DNA from: Euonymus europaeus | Taxonomy: Eukaryota; Streptophyta; Magnoliopsida; Celastrales; Celastraceae | DNA: 64,000 bases | Direction: 5' to 3' | Assembly: GCA_963580455.1 (NCBI GenBank) | Contig: OY756958.1 | Location: 24,564,501 to 24,628,500 of the forward strand | Shown: piece after piece, positions 35,745 to 51,058 of the stretch | Layout: each line of letters opens with the position of its first letter | How positions within the stretch are numbered: the first letter of the stretch is position 1 | Made by a program: the position numbers and the translations under genes | The notes under the pieces: model-generated | Told to the model about the DNA's origin: nothing | What the model saw: only the letters and a program-made list of their open reading frames with translations | Databases searched by the model: none

Positions 35745-36712
35745 AGACTTGCAAGATGACTGAGTGCAAGTATTTATATTTGAGTGTTGTGGCCAAGGTT
35801 CTGTGGCTCATTTGTTCTTAAATGATTATGGCTTTTGTTTCCTTGTTTAATTATGGGAATCATCTGCTTGTGTTTTATTCTTCGTAGTCAGTCGTTTCAG
35901 TCCGAAAGTTTGTCACAGAATTGAGCTAGAATGATTTAAATGCTTGTTTTGCTTTCCTCTGCAGCAGTAATGGATATGCGTATTCAGCATACTGAATTAA
36001 AAAGAAGAATCCCTTCCTTTTCTACAGTGACATTTTATCCTCCAATAAGATAAGTATCCAGTTTCAATTATCATGTAAGAAACGATCTTATATTGGAGCA
36101 TTGTATAGATAACATCCCCCTCAAAGGTAATTTTGAGCACTCAGTTATCAATAGTAATTAGATGCACTCGACTTCTATCGAGCACTCGACCATCATAATT
36201 AGAAGATGGGCTTTCCCAGAAAGGTCAAAAAGCCCTCTCAATTTAAGAGTGCATTAATTCCTCCTCCTTGGCCCTGCAAACTTCGTACAAATGCCTTCAA
36301 AAGATATAGAAGAAAGAAACACATTTTAAATAGAAACTTTCAGGATGTTAACTAAGCATGAAATAATAGCAATATAAACCATTTAAAAAAAAAACACATA
36401 CAAACACCATAATTCTCATCCGTGTGAGGCAAGGTTGTTTCCCTTACTGGACATCCAGTCTAGTAAATACATTAAAACATATCAAATCCGAAGTCTAGAA
36501 AAGGAGGTGGACAATCTTGTAGTGGAATTCAGTAATTAGAATCACAAATTCCGGGAAAGCAATATCAAACCACCTGATGCTTCCATGAGATCCTAATTAT
36601 AGTCTCTTAAGACAATAGGTCGAGGCCTCCAACTTCTTCGAGCAACAAAGCGTAGAAATGGAAGAAGCGAACCTAGTCAGACAGTGACCATGAGCCTTTG
36701 CACTGTTTCAAA
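35745..36712. other. Convergent 3' regions of VPS35 and ROP
   Basis: This 970-bp gap holds the two 3' UTRs of converging genes. No further gene or element was recognised. Confidence 0.5.
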
Positions 36713-40529
<3,817 letters not shown>

Positions 40530-40534
40530 ATGCT

Positions 40535-42135
40535 GTGTGTAGGATCTGGACATGGAAGTTGGTCTCATGCTTGCATAGACACACTCGAAAATCCCACCAT
40601 CGCCTGAAATACGTGAGGGAAACCCATCTGCAGGTTATAGTTTGTCATCGCCCTTGTTGTGCTTGCTGCCTTTTCATGCTTAGTCTTCGCTTCCTCTGCC
40701 TTTTGCCCTCAAGAACTCTGCTTTGGTTCGCTTCTCCATTACCGGGTCTTTGGAGGATTCAGGTATTGAAAACAGCCCATACTTGTTCTCTAGTGATCTC
40801 AGCTAAGCAGCTCTCTTCTCAAAATCCTTGAATGCAGTGTCACTGTCTACTGTGTCCGACTACTACTTTTGTTTATTCTGCTTGCTGGACTACAAGGGCA
40901 TGGTATTATTGTTAAGAAACTCCTTATTCCTTCGGATGCCACTACGTCTGGGATCCGGTCAACAGCAACTCAGCAAGACGCTATTCTTCACAAAGACTAT
41001 AAATTTGTGACTCCTGATTACTTCTGGAAAGTTGGGTTTTGCTGAACCGGAAAAGGCTCAGCCGAAGCCAGCCTCTGAGGGACTCCTATAGGACTTTACC
41101 AGGTTGCAGAACCATTTCTGGACTTCAAGCTCGAGCTGAAGTGTTGATTGCCTGTGTATTTCAGAAGTTGGCTCCGTAGATGGCACAGTGTTGAAGTACT
41201 TAAGCTGCTGAACTATGTGAGTTTGGACCTGGTGTGACAATCAAGCAAATTCATGCAGAGGACTTCGGGTTAGAATTCTCTGACAAATCCAAAAACTTTC
41301 CATCAAGCCTGCATTCAGTATTAGAAAATCAGTTTAACTGAAAGTTAAGTGGCAAACACTTGATTATTCATAATACCGTAGTCAAAACTTCCACAAATAA
41401 GCCTTCAATTACTTAAAAGTTACCAAAGGCACAAGTATTGCATGACTCATGTTTGCCAACCCCCGAACATTTTGGGTCTTTTTTGGTTCTTATTCAAATC
41501 CTTAGACCAATGAAAGTACAAATTGGCAGAACCGAAAAAGAGAAAATTTGATTTTTGGTTCCTTCTTATGCAAATGCTACAGAAAGAGATTGAAAAAAGG
41601 AACTGAGAAATGTTCAACTGACCCTTTAACAAGCTCGATAAGTTGTGGGTAGAGCTCTGTCTCTCGTAGTTCGATGATTTCGGCAGAGGTAGTCACTCTA
41701 TAGCCTGTGAAGCAACCTGCATTTGAGAATCTAGCTTCTCCACCACATTCCTCGTCGTCTCAGTTTTCAGTGACGGACTCAAATTGCACCGGTAGTTGTA
41801 AATCTTACCTGCAATTGACACAATATAACTCCAGAAAAAAAAAAGGAAAATAATTTTCTTGGCAACCAAGCACCCAATAAGAAAGTAAGAAAACCCATGA
41901 ATGATGTTTTAAGGGAACCAAACTCTCATTACTCACTCCCTTGGCTTTGAGAAGAGAGCCCAGGACTTGGAACCTCTGGAAGGGAAGGCAAAACGGCACC
42001 AGCATCTGCCGTTTTGAGGAAGCACTCTTCAAGGTCTTTAACAATCTCCACCAAGTCTTTAGTATTAATTCCTACAAACCACCACAAGAAGTTCAGTGCT
42101 TCCACTGTTTGCATCCTTCGAGAACCCACTCGCAA
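40535..42135 (-). pseudogene. Decayed DUF630/DUF632 (NRG2-like) gene fragment
   Basis: Reading the minus strand from 42135 downwards, short pieces of one DUF632-type protein appear in the correct order but in shifting frames. They are DLVEIVKDLEECFLKTADAG (about 42060-42000), EKLDSQMQVASQAIE (about 41735), ELRETELYPQLIELVKG (about 41660-41620), HIVQQLKYFNTVPSTEPTSE then LQLELEVQKWFCNLVK (41220-41100), KIYSLCEEW-like (about 41000), RIPDVVASEGIRSFLT (about 40960-40915), EKRTKAEFLRAK (about 40710) and LQMGFPHVFQAMVGFSS (about 40630-40570). Stops and frameshifts separate them, so it is a pseudogene. Known relatives include the nitrate regulator NRG2. The block lies just left of the gypsy insertion. 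Confidence 0.78.
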
Positions 42136-42672
42136 CCGACTGCGAAGCTTCCATGCTCAGTGCGTTCATTGCTGCATTGGGGACAAAATCCAAGGCTGTG
42201 GCGATGGCCTCCTCTCACAGTCTCACTTCTCTTCCGTCCCGGACTTGGAGGATGATGGAGCCTGTGGTGGCACAAATGGGTCCAAAGTTGTATTAAATGA
42301 AACAAAGCTAAGGAGGTCCTTAGCTTACAACAGAGAATTCAATACAAGAGAATGCTAGTCTTGCTTTCGCTAACTGTTTCATACTTTCTTTCCTTGCACT
42401 GTGAAATCATTGCCTGTCTGTCTATTCCTGAGTAACAACAGCCCATTGTTCTTCTTAGTAGATCGATGAAGGCTCCGTTGTAGCTCTGTTTTGATCTTCA
42501 AATTAAAAGGAGAGAAGTGTTTTCCAAAAGAAAATAAATTCTGGGTTCTTTCGCTGGTTCTCTCAGATCTTTCTCATCTAAAAATGTACTGCTCCTCTGA
42601 CCTCTGAAGCTTTCATCAATATGGTGGGTCTTTCCGTCAAACATCGTTGAAAGGTACTGATCTCTCTATTTA

Positions 42673-42937
42673 TGTAATGATCTTCCTATTACCCAAACCA
42701 GTTCTACCTGATCTACAGGATAGCCAAACTTCGCACAACAAGTCCCTGTTCTACAAGAGAGCGGCTGCAGCAAAAACTACTTTTTCATAAATATCATATC
42801 CTTCCAAATACAACAGAACTAGGGTTATAACCCTGACTACATGCTGACTCAGCAAAACTTTAACACAGAATTTAACGTAATAATATTACAGACTTAAACG
42901 TAATAAGATTAAAGCGAAATAACTACGGTTCATGACA
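42673..42937 (-). repeat. 3' LTR of the gypsy element
   Basis: Starts TGTAATGATCTTCC and ends GGTTCATGACA on the plus strand. It is 265 bp and matches the right copy at all but one position. It is the 3' LTR because coding runs on the minus strand. Confidence 0.93.
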
Positions 42938-42966
42938 ATGCCCGCTTCTACAAGACATCCTTGTCC

Positions 42967-45900
42967 TCAAGGATCAAACAGAAAAAGAGGAAACTGCAGC
43001 TTCATGGCCTGGTAATCCTCCCATGTAGCATCCTCCGGCGGAGCATTGAACCATTGGATTAATACTTGCCCGACACCCCTATTGTTCTTCTTCACCATAC
43101 GTCGATCAAGAATCTTCAAGGGTTCCACTCGAACCTGGCCAGTAGGATCAACTAAGGGTAACTGGGGCTGAGAAACTTGTTGTGCACCCAACTTCCTTTT
43201 TAGTTGAGAAACGTGAAAGACAGGATGTATTTTGGAACCCATAGGAAGCTGGAGCTTATAGGCCACAGGACCAATCTTCGCCACAATTTTAAACGGACCA
43301 TAAAACTTGGCTGAGAGCTTCAAATTATGGCGCAAGGCGACAGAGGATTGGCGGTAAGGTTGGAGCCGAAGATACACCAAATCATCACTTGCGAATTGCC
43401 TTTCCACTCGTCGCTTGTCAGCATATTGTTTAATCCAATCCTGAGCGGCATGTAGAGTCTCTAATAATGGATGCCATGATATGACGCTGTTGCAAAAACT
43501 CCTCCACTGTAGCATTGACAGAAGCGGCATCAGGTGGTAACCCCAATTGGGGAGGGGCATAACCATAAAGAGCTTGAAAGGGCGTCATCTTAAGACCAGT
43601 ATGGTAATTGGTGTTGAACCACCATTCAACCAAGGAAAGCCAACCAGCCCAACGCTTAGGTTTTGCGCTATACATGCATCGCAAGTAATTCTCCAAGCAT
43701 GCATTCACTCGCTCCGTCTGTCCATCAGATTGAGGATGGTAAGAAGTACTTAGATTCGGCTTGCAAGCCAAGGTAGTGAAGAGCTGCTACCAGAAATTAC
43801 TGAGAAAGATGCTATCCCTGTCTGAGACTATACTCGCTGGAAGTCCATGTAATTTGGCCACAATATTCATAAATGCATCAGCCACAATTATAGCGGTGTA
43901 AGGGTGAGTCAAGGCTATGAAATGGCTGTACTTGGTAAACCTATCAACCACCACCAGAATTGAAGTTTTTCCATTTGAAGGCGGAAGGCCATCAATAAAA
44001 TCCATAGTAACATGAGACCATGCTTGCTCTGGCACGGCTAAGGGTTCCAGAAGACCTGCGGGCAGAGTATTCTCATGCTTATGCCTCTGACAAACATCAC
44101 AGTGAGTGATGAAAGTAATCACTTGTTGTTTAAGACCAGGCCAATAAAAGAATGTGCGAAGCCTCTTATAGGTGGCTTGTTGGCCACTATGACCACCCAC
44201 GAAAGAAGCATGAACAGCTTCTAGAATTGAGCTCCTTAGTGCAGTAGGTTGGCCAACATAGATCTTACCTTTAATTCGAATGATGCCCTGCAGATAGGAG
44301 TAGTATGGTATAGCATCCTTGGAGACTAACAACTGAGGAATAACACGCTGGGCAATAGGGTCATCAGTATAGCTATCTCCAACTTCTTGAAGCCATATTG
44401 GATGCATAACTGACAAGGCCGAAATTTGTGATGTCGATGGCCCAGAGCTAACCAGAACTGCCGAAGTAGCCCGGGAGAGGGCATCAGCCACGACATTTTC
44501 CCTTCCGTGCTTGTACCGCAACTCGTAATCGTATCCCAAAATCTTGCTCAACCATCGCTGCTGCATTAAAGTATGAATCCTTTGCTCCAAGAAATACTTA
44601 ATGCTCTGATGATCTGTATAAATAATCACCTTGGACCCAATGAGATAAGACCTCCATTTGGTAACAGCTAGTACAATAGCTAGGAGCTCCTTCTCATATG
44701 TAGAAAGGCCCAGGTACTTGAGCCCCAAAGCTTTACTGAAGAAGGCGATAGGCCTCCGATTTTGCATCAAAACCGCTCCTACACCTGTGCCGCAAGCATT
44801 AGCCTCCAGCTCAAAATGTTTTTCAAAATTTGGCAATGAGAGAACTGGAGTAGTAGACATAGCTAATTTCAACTGGTGAAATGATGTCTCAGCCGCCGGA
44901 GATCAATGGAACGCATTTTTCTTTAAAAGGTCAGTGAGAGGTCGGCTAATAAGGCCGTAGGAGTGTATGAATTTTCGATAATAGCCGGTAAGGCCCAAGA
45001 ATCCCCTCGGTCCTTTAAGACTACTGGGCCGAGGCCACTGAACCATGGCATCAATCTTGGCGGGATCTGCAGCCACACCAGAACTGGAAATTATATGCCC
45101 CAAATAATCCACTTGTGGTTGGCCAAAGGAACACTTGGACATTTTAGCAAATAAGGAATTATTTTGCAAGGTGGACAGAACTATCTCCAAGTGATGCAAG
45201 TGGGTGTCCAGGGTGGGGCTGTAGACCAGAATATCATCAAAAAAAACTAGCACAAACTGTCGTAGATGTTCTTGAAAGACTTGATTCATAAGAGACTGGA
45301 AGGTAGCCGGAGCATTGGTTAAACCAAAGGGCATAACCAGAAATTCATAGTGGCCATGATGGGTCTTGAAAGCTGTCTTGTGGATGTTAGGAGAGTATAC
45401 TCGAATCTGATGGTAGCCTGCGCGCAAGTCCAGCTTAGAAAACCAGTGAGCTCCATGTAATTCATCAAGTAGTTCATCAATAATCGGTATAGGAAATTTA
45501 TTCTTAACAGTGGCTGCATTGAGCTGCCTATAATCGACACAAAACCGCCAGTCTCCATCCTTTTTCTTGACTAGTAAAATAGGAGACGAGAAGGGACTTT
45601 GACTAGGTTGAATGATACCCGTCTCCAGCATGTCTTTCACCAATTTTTCCACTACAGTTTTTTGCACATAGGGAACTCTGTATGGCCGCTGGTTATTAGG
45701 AATTGCACCCAGCTGTAAGGGAATATGATGATCAAGAGCTCGTCGAGGGGGCAGCTCCATAGGCACAGCAAAGACAGTAGGAAACTGTTGGAGGAGTTGA
45801 GCTACTTGAGGAGGAGTATTAACTCGACCAACAGGAGTTACCGTTTCAGCAGAAACAGAGAAAAGGTGTGCCAGGATCCCATGGGAGGTCTTCTTGAAAA

Positions 45901-47482
45901 ATTTAGTCAAGGCTGCACCCTTGATTTGTTTAAGGGACGCTGACTCATTGTTGCCATGAAGCACAACCCTCTTGCCCTCCTTATGAAAAGCCACCTGCAG
46001 CTTATTAAAATCAAATAAAAGAGGACTGTAGCGCCGCATCCAGTCAACCCCAAGAACCATATCACACCCACCCAAAGATAATAAGCGCACGTCGGCCTTG
46101 AAGCTCAATCCTTGCATGGTCCAGGGAAATTCAGGGCACAAGGCATTACTAATGAGCTTATTACCATCCGCAACGGTGACCAAGAGGTTGGAGGTGGGTT
46201 GAATACGACAGCCACTGAGATGAGCAGTACGAGTGTCCAAAAAACTGTGTGTACTACCACTATCAATGAGGATGAGAAGTGGTTGTTTCTTCACCAAGCC
46301 CTTGATTTTGATTGTAGTAGGAGTGACATTACCAGCAAGAGCATTGACAGAAATCTCCATTTCAGGCCCCGCCTCCGGGAACTCTTCTTCCTGGACGATT
46401 TCCTCCTCAATGGATTGTTCGTCATCCTCGTTAATCAACATAAATAGTTGTTGAGTAACACACTTATGGCCCGGCCTGAAGACATCATCACAGTTATAGC
46501 ACAATCCCTTCTCCCTTCGGGCCCGCATTTCAGCATAAGACAACCTTTTGATGGGTGGAGTAAACATTGAGGTCGGTCTGGAAGAACTGGTAGCAAGAGG
46601 TTTTTGGGAGGTTACAAAATTAGGAGATGGTTTTTTAAAAGTAGTTGAGGATAGGGGAAAAGAAACACTAGGAGGTCTGTATGGAAGTGAGGTGGTGGGG
46701 AGAGCCTTGTCTGACCCAGGTAATTTAGAGGTGGGGCGAAAAGGAGCAGAAGTAGCATGGTGCTCTTGCAACCGAGCTAAAGACCATACTTGCAAGAGAG
46801 TAGTAGGCTTGAACATCTGAACAGCAGAGCGAATTTCATCTTTCAAACCGCTCAAATAGCTATCCACATAATACATCTCAGAAAGGCCTGGGTTCTTGAC
46901 TACCATAAGAGCCTTCAACGCTTCAAAGGCCTCCTGATAAACTAGAACTGTACCATCCTGCTGGAGTTTATTAAACTCGCCCACCACATTATCATGGTCC
47001 AGGTCCTCAAAACGCGCACAAATATCTTGTAATAAGTGAGACCAAGGAAGAGTCTCCTTCCCTTCACTATAGTCTTGGAACCAAACTTCAGCCTTACCAT
47101 GCAAATACAGGGATGCAAGGACTACCTTCATCTCATCGGCCATAGGATAAAGCAAGAAGTAAGTGCGACATTTTTTTATCCAAGCACGTGGATTGTAGCC
47201 ATCAAAGTAGGGAAATTCAACTTTGGGCTTCGAAACCTGGATAGTTCCAGTCATGGCAGAATCGACCCAAGAAGGAGCTGGAGCCGATGGTCCAACAGAT
47301 CCCGAAGAGGTTGCTGCTTCAACAGGAACTGGGGTACCACCCTTATCCAGCAAACCTGCAAAACGCCCAGTAACAACCTTGCACAGATCATCAAACTTAG
47401 ATGATATTTGGCTTTCCATAGAAGTCATTCGATCCTCCAAGCGCCCTTCAAGGGCTTGATTCTGTTGAGAGAGGGAGGCCAA
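42967..47482 (-). pseudogene. Gypsy gag-pol polyprotein, degenerate
   Basis: The main frame runs from near 47482 to a TGA at 44903-44905. It contains a retrotransposon gag region, a zinc knuckle (CYNCDDVFRPGHKC), an aspartic protease (LIDSGSTHSF) and reverse transcriptase with FCVDYRQLN and the FFDD variant of YxDD. The frame resumes after that stop with RNase H (TDHQSIKYFLEQR) and integrase with HHCC (CDVCQRHK) and DDE parts (MDFIDGLP, VSDRDSIF). It is broken again by TAG at 43787-43789 and by a frameshift between about 43430 and 43566. A C-terminal chromodomain-like segment (ATWEDYQAMKLQFP) ends at 42967. The gag start lies across the nested insertion, with an ATG at 49885. The product cannot be made as one polyprotein. 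Confidence 0.9.
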
Positions 47483-47483
47483 A

Positions 47484-49821
47484 TGTAACGCCCCAAACCG
47501 GAAGCGCTACCGATGACGTCACTAGTCTCATAAAGACTTCCTCTCACGTCAACCTAACACGGATTCTAACGAAAATCCGGCAGCATCTCCCCGTAAATCG
47601 GAGAGTGCCAACCTGAGCAACAATCAACACCAATATATATATATATCATAAATGAATCTCAATCCGCAACCTAGAAGGGCCTCAGGCCAGCTAACCACAA
47701 TCACACTCTAGGCAGGGCCTCAGGCCACCTAATCACATGCAAGGTCAATTAAAGAGGTCATTCATCACATAACCAGTATATAGTTCAACCTCCGGAACAT
47801 AGTTCCGTAATCTCGATACGAGAGTCCCGGTTTAACGACGCAGCTCTCGACCGTCCATCATCCTCCTCATAAGGTAATTGAAAGATAGATACTTGATCCT
47901 TTAAACCAATCTAAGTACTAAATGTACTAGATAAACAAAAGTGTTCACATTATCAAGAACCTAAGCTCCAAGGTGGCGTTCCCATGTCACGTCTCCACCT
48001 ACTGATCCGTCGGCTGGACATTCGTACCAGACTCACCTGAAGGTCATAGAAGAGAAGTAGGGTGAGCAGAAGGCTCAGTAGGGAAATAAAGATTTAACGA
48101 GATAATCCGGCTGAATTGGAAAACATGGCATAATGCAGCAACATGACATCTATAATGAGCACATTAATAATAAACAACTTCATCACCATATGGTCTCTCT
48201 TGGCATTTTTCAACGGATGTCCGGTATATCATCGGAAACCTTGACACTGCCCCCAGACCACATAGGTGTCACCTCATGAGACATCCGACACGGTTATATG
48301 ACCAAACTCTTAATTAGCTCTCCAGCCCTAAGACGTTGGTCTCGTCCCGCCCTCGGATTCCCACATCCACACGTAACTCTTATAGGAACTACGAGCCCGA
48401 GCCCGTGCCCGTAACTCCTAATGCATCTAATGAGCATGTCCAATATGTAAGAATAAACATATATATAAAAATCCTTTATACATACGTAACTACGTGATGC
48501 ATGTTTGAGGATAAATTATGCTTGATAGATGATCAAACATGTAATCGGTTATGCAATAAATTCAATAATAATATTCATGGCTCGTTCTTCCTAGGAAGCA
48601 ATCTAGGCAAGAACTCAAATCAAAGACCAATGAAGGATTACCAACCGCTCTTTAGAATGAAGAGAGAAATCTCTAAGGAATGATTTAAAAGGGTAAGAAT
48701 CCCTACCTCGTTATCCAAGCAACAATAGAGAATGTTATTACCAATTTCCGATTTAGAATTCCGACTTTCCCAAACCTAATAAAGAAGCAAAGTCGAACCC
48801 CATATAATGTCAAAACATAACCAACCTCATATATATATATGAAATAAATTCAATAAACATTGAAATCGAACATTTCTCTTAACTAGACCATTTTAGCCTA
48901 AAATGTGCAATCGCACTCCTTTATACCTACCCATTCCAAATTAACAACTTCAAGTCTCCTAATATATATAATTAAACTCCCATATGAAATTTCAAGTTCA
49001 AATTCTTACCCGAACCCCGTAAACCCTAAATTTCCCTCTTAGGGTTACACTAGGACCTTATCGATTCCTTCACGGAATCGTCTCAAATTTTGAGGGTAGG
49101 TTACCCACTCTTAAGTTACCAACATATCCAAAATTTAGCCTAAAATTCCAATCCAATCAACGGGATCGAAGCAATTCGTCTTTTAGGCATCCATTTTCCA
49201 AATATGCATGAAATCCCTTCAACTTCCATTTTTAACCCAAAAATTTACTCTACTTCACACTCCTATCACATTTCTAGTCTGAATGACACAAAATAAATAA
49301 CAAAAACATGGAAAATTCGAAATCAAGGCTTACCTCCTTCAAGGCAAAACAATCTCCAAAGCTTCTATTCTCCACATGCACTCCAAACAATCTCCAAAAT
49401 CTTTCTCCCTCACCTCTCCCTTTCTCCTTCTCCCAGCTTTTTCTTTCTCTATTTCTTCATCTCTCTCTCGGCAGATTGCCTTGCTTTTCAAAGAATACAA
49501 ATGTTGCTGCACGGGTTTCGTGCAGCAACTAACCCTTTTTTTATTTTATTTTTTCATTTTTTTTTCTTCTTTTTGTTCAATTAAAGCTCCACTTCGGTGG
49601 AGTCAAATACTCCACCGAAGTGGACCATTTATATTATATTATATATATATAATTTTTAGTTTTATTTAATTTTATTTAACTAATGATCAACTAAGGACTA
49701 ATCCTTAGTTAGATTAACTTCATTCTTGGTATTTTTTTTTCAAACTCCAATTCATAATTTAATCTTCAATTTATTATTATTATTGTTATTATTTTCGATA
49801 TTTTTGGGTCGAGGTATTACA
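47484..49821 (-). mobile_element. Nested solo LTR, about 2.34 kb, inside gypsy gag
   Basis: The segment begins TGTAACGCCCC and ends GGTATTACA on the plus strand. It is flanked by CCAAA on both sides (47479-47483 and 49822-49826). No internal retrotransposon genes, primer site or second LTR copy were found, so it is best read as a solo LTR of a long-LTR family. On the minus strand it begins TGTAATACCTCG and ends GGGGCGTTACA, like Tekay/Del-type chromovirus LTRs. It contains two imperfect copies of GGGCCTCAGGCCA (near 47675 and 47719) and three perfect hairpins near its right end. The host gag frame on each side of the insertion is in phase once the duplicated bases are discounted. Confidence 0.85.
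49503..49710. repeat. Three perfect inverted repeats in the nested LTR
   Basis: Hairpin 1 at 49503-49529 has an 11-bp stem GTTGCTGCACG. Hairpin 2 at 49588-49624 has a 16-bp stem TCCACTTCGGTGGAGT with a 5-nt loop. Hairpin 3 at 49689-49710 has a 9-bp stem AACTAAGGA. All are perfect. They lie 110-320 bp from the transcriptional 5' end of the LTR if it is read on the minus strand, so in or near the U3 region. Confidence 0.85.
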
Positions 49822-49904
49822 CCAAATCACTTTCATGTTTCTTCAAGAATTCCTCCAGGACCTTAAGACGAGTGCCCTCTGCCATGGAAGCGACGGAACC
49901 AACT

Positions 49905-49916
49905 GCTCTGATACCA
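49905..49916 (-). other. Primer-binding site, initiator tRNA-Met
   Basis: On the minus strand TGGTATCAGAGC lies 2 nt after the end of the 5' LTR. It is complementary to the 3' end of plant initiator tRNA-Met (GCTCTGATACCA), 12 of 12 positions. This fixes the element's orientation. Confidence 0.92.
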
Positions 49917-49918
49917 AA

Positions 49919-50183
49919 TGTAATGATCTTCCTATTACCCAAACCAGTTCTACCTGATCTACAGGATAGCCAAACTTCGCACAACAAGTCCCTGTTCTAC
50001 AAGAGAGCGGCTGCAGCAAAAACTACTTTTTCATAAATATCATATCCTTCCAAATACAACAGAACTAGGGTTATAACCCTGACTACATGCTGACTCAGCA
50101 AAACTTTAACACAGAATTTAACTTAATAATATTACAGACTTAAACGTAATAAGATTAAAGCGAAATAACTACGGTTCATGACA
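49919..50183 (-). repeat. 5' LTR of the gypsy element
   Basis: 265 bp, the transcriptional start side of the element on the minus strand. It is nearly identical to the copy at 42673-42937 and is followed on the right by the ATTTA target duplication. Confidence 0.93.
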
Positions 50184-50188
50184 ATTTA

Positions 50189-51058
50189 TTCCAAAAACTA
50201 GATCGAAAAGTTTGGGGGTCTTTCTGAAAAAATTCTTCTTCGCAAGCGAAGCTTGCTCAGTTTCCTACTTTTCTTATCTAGACGTGGAGTTCTTTGGTTA
50301 TGGTGGAGGCTGTGGAGAAATGAAATTATTCAGTGATTCGGACGTAGATGTGGATGATATCCACATGAAGATGTCAATCAAAAAATAAGGTTAAGAAATG
50401 TCAATCACATCATTATTGAGTGTACTTACATATGTGGCCGGACCATTCATTAATTTCTCGTGGAGAAACAGAGTGGGAAGTACAGGGGAGACACTGAGAG
50501 GCATTGGCATTTGACGGAGAACTGTATATTGGAATCTAAGGACGTTAATACCCTTTTAACATGCAACGTTGATTTGTCCTTAACACAAATCCGAGTTACT
50601 TGGTTGACAGGTCGATCCTTCCTGCAGTTCTGCCAGATGCGGAGTCCGGCAGTGGTGTAGGGTATTTTCGTAATTCTAAATTTCGCACGTGCGTCACAGA
50701 AGTTGATGGAAGGCAATAATTTGGCTTCAATTTTTGAGATGGCCATTAATGAAAAGTTAATGGAGACAAAACTGCGACTAATTGGTCTCATAGAAGTTCA
50801 CAAATTAAGAGATAATCATTAATTATTACAGATGACTAGTCAGGTACCTTTATTGTAGTCTCAAAACATAAATAATAGATGGTCGGTCTGCTTCTGTGCT
50901 ACAGAGAGATCTACCTGCTACATAAATTACTCCCATTCTACAACAGCAGGCACTGGAGTCAACGAGGAGAACAAGTTCATCTCCAAACCTACACTACAAA
51001 TTCTACTTCAGCGAAATTAAATTAGCTTTGGGGCCCAATTGATTGGTCACAATCTAAA
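50189..51058. other. Intergenic between gypsy element and POLLENLESS3 gene
   Basis: No family motif is seen in the short open frames. The right end is the probable 3' UTR of the POLLENLESS3-like gene. Confidence 0.45.

Larger units (their letters stand above)
42673..50183 (-). mobile_element. Ty3/gypsy chromovirus-type LTR retrotransposon with nested insertion
   Basis: The two LTRs are 42673-42937 and 49919-50183, 265 bp each, both TGTAATGATC to CATGACA. The flanks carry the target duplication ATTTA (42668-42672 and 50184-50188). Transcription runs on the minus strand: the primer-binding site lies 2 nt inside the right LTR, followed by gag, protease, reverse transcriptase, RNase H, integrase and a chromodomain, the gypsy order. 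A 2.3-kb solo LTR is nested in gag. The two LTRs differ at one position that I can see (TTAACGTAAT versus TTAACTTAAT), so the insertion is recent. Yet the coding region has stops and a frameshift. Short LTRs, an initiator-tRNA-Met primer site and a chromodomain suggest the Reina clade; this is an inference. Confidence 0.93.

Noticed and set aside
45725..47459. Plus-strand frames across the gypsy gag-pol region
   Set aside because: Antisense shadows of the retrotransposon polyprotein.
47484..49821. Nested segment as a complete small retrotransposon (TRIM) with its own two LTRs
   Set aside because: I found no internal direct terminal repeat, primer-binding site or polypurine tract, so a solo LTR explains it better.
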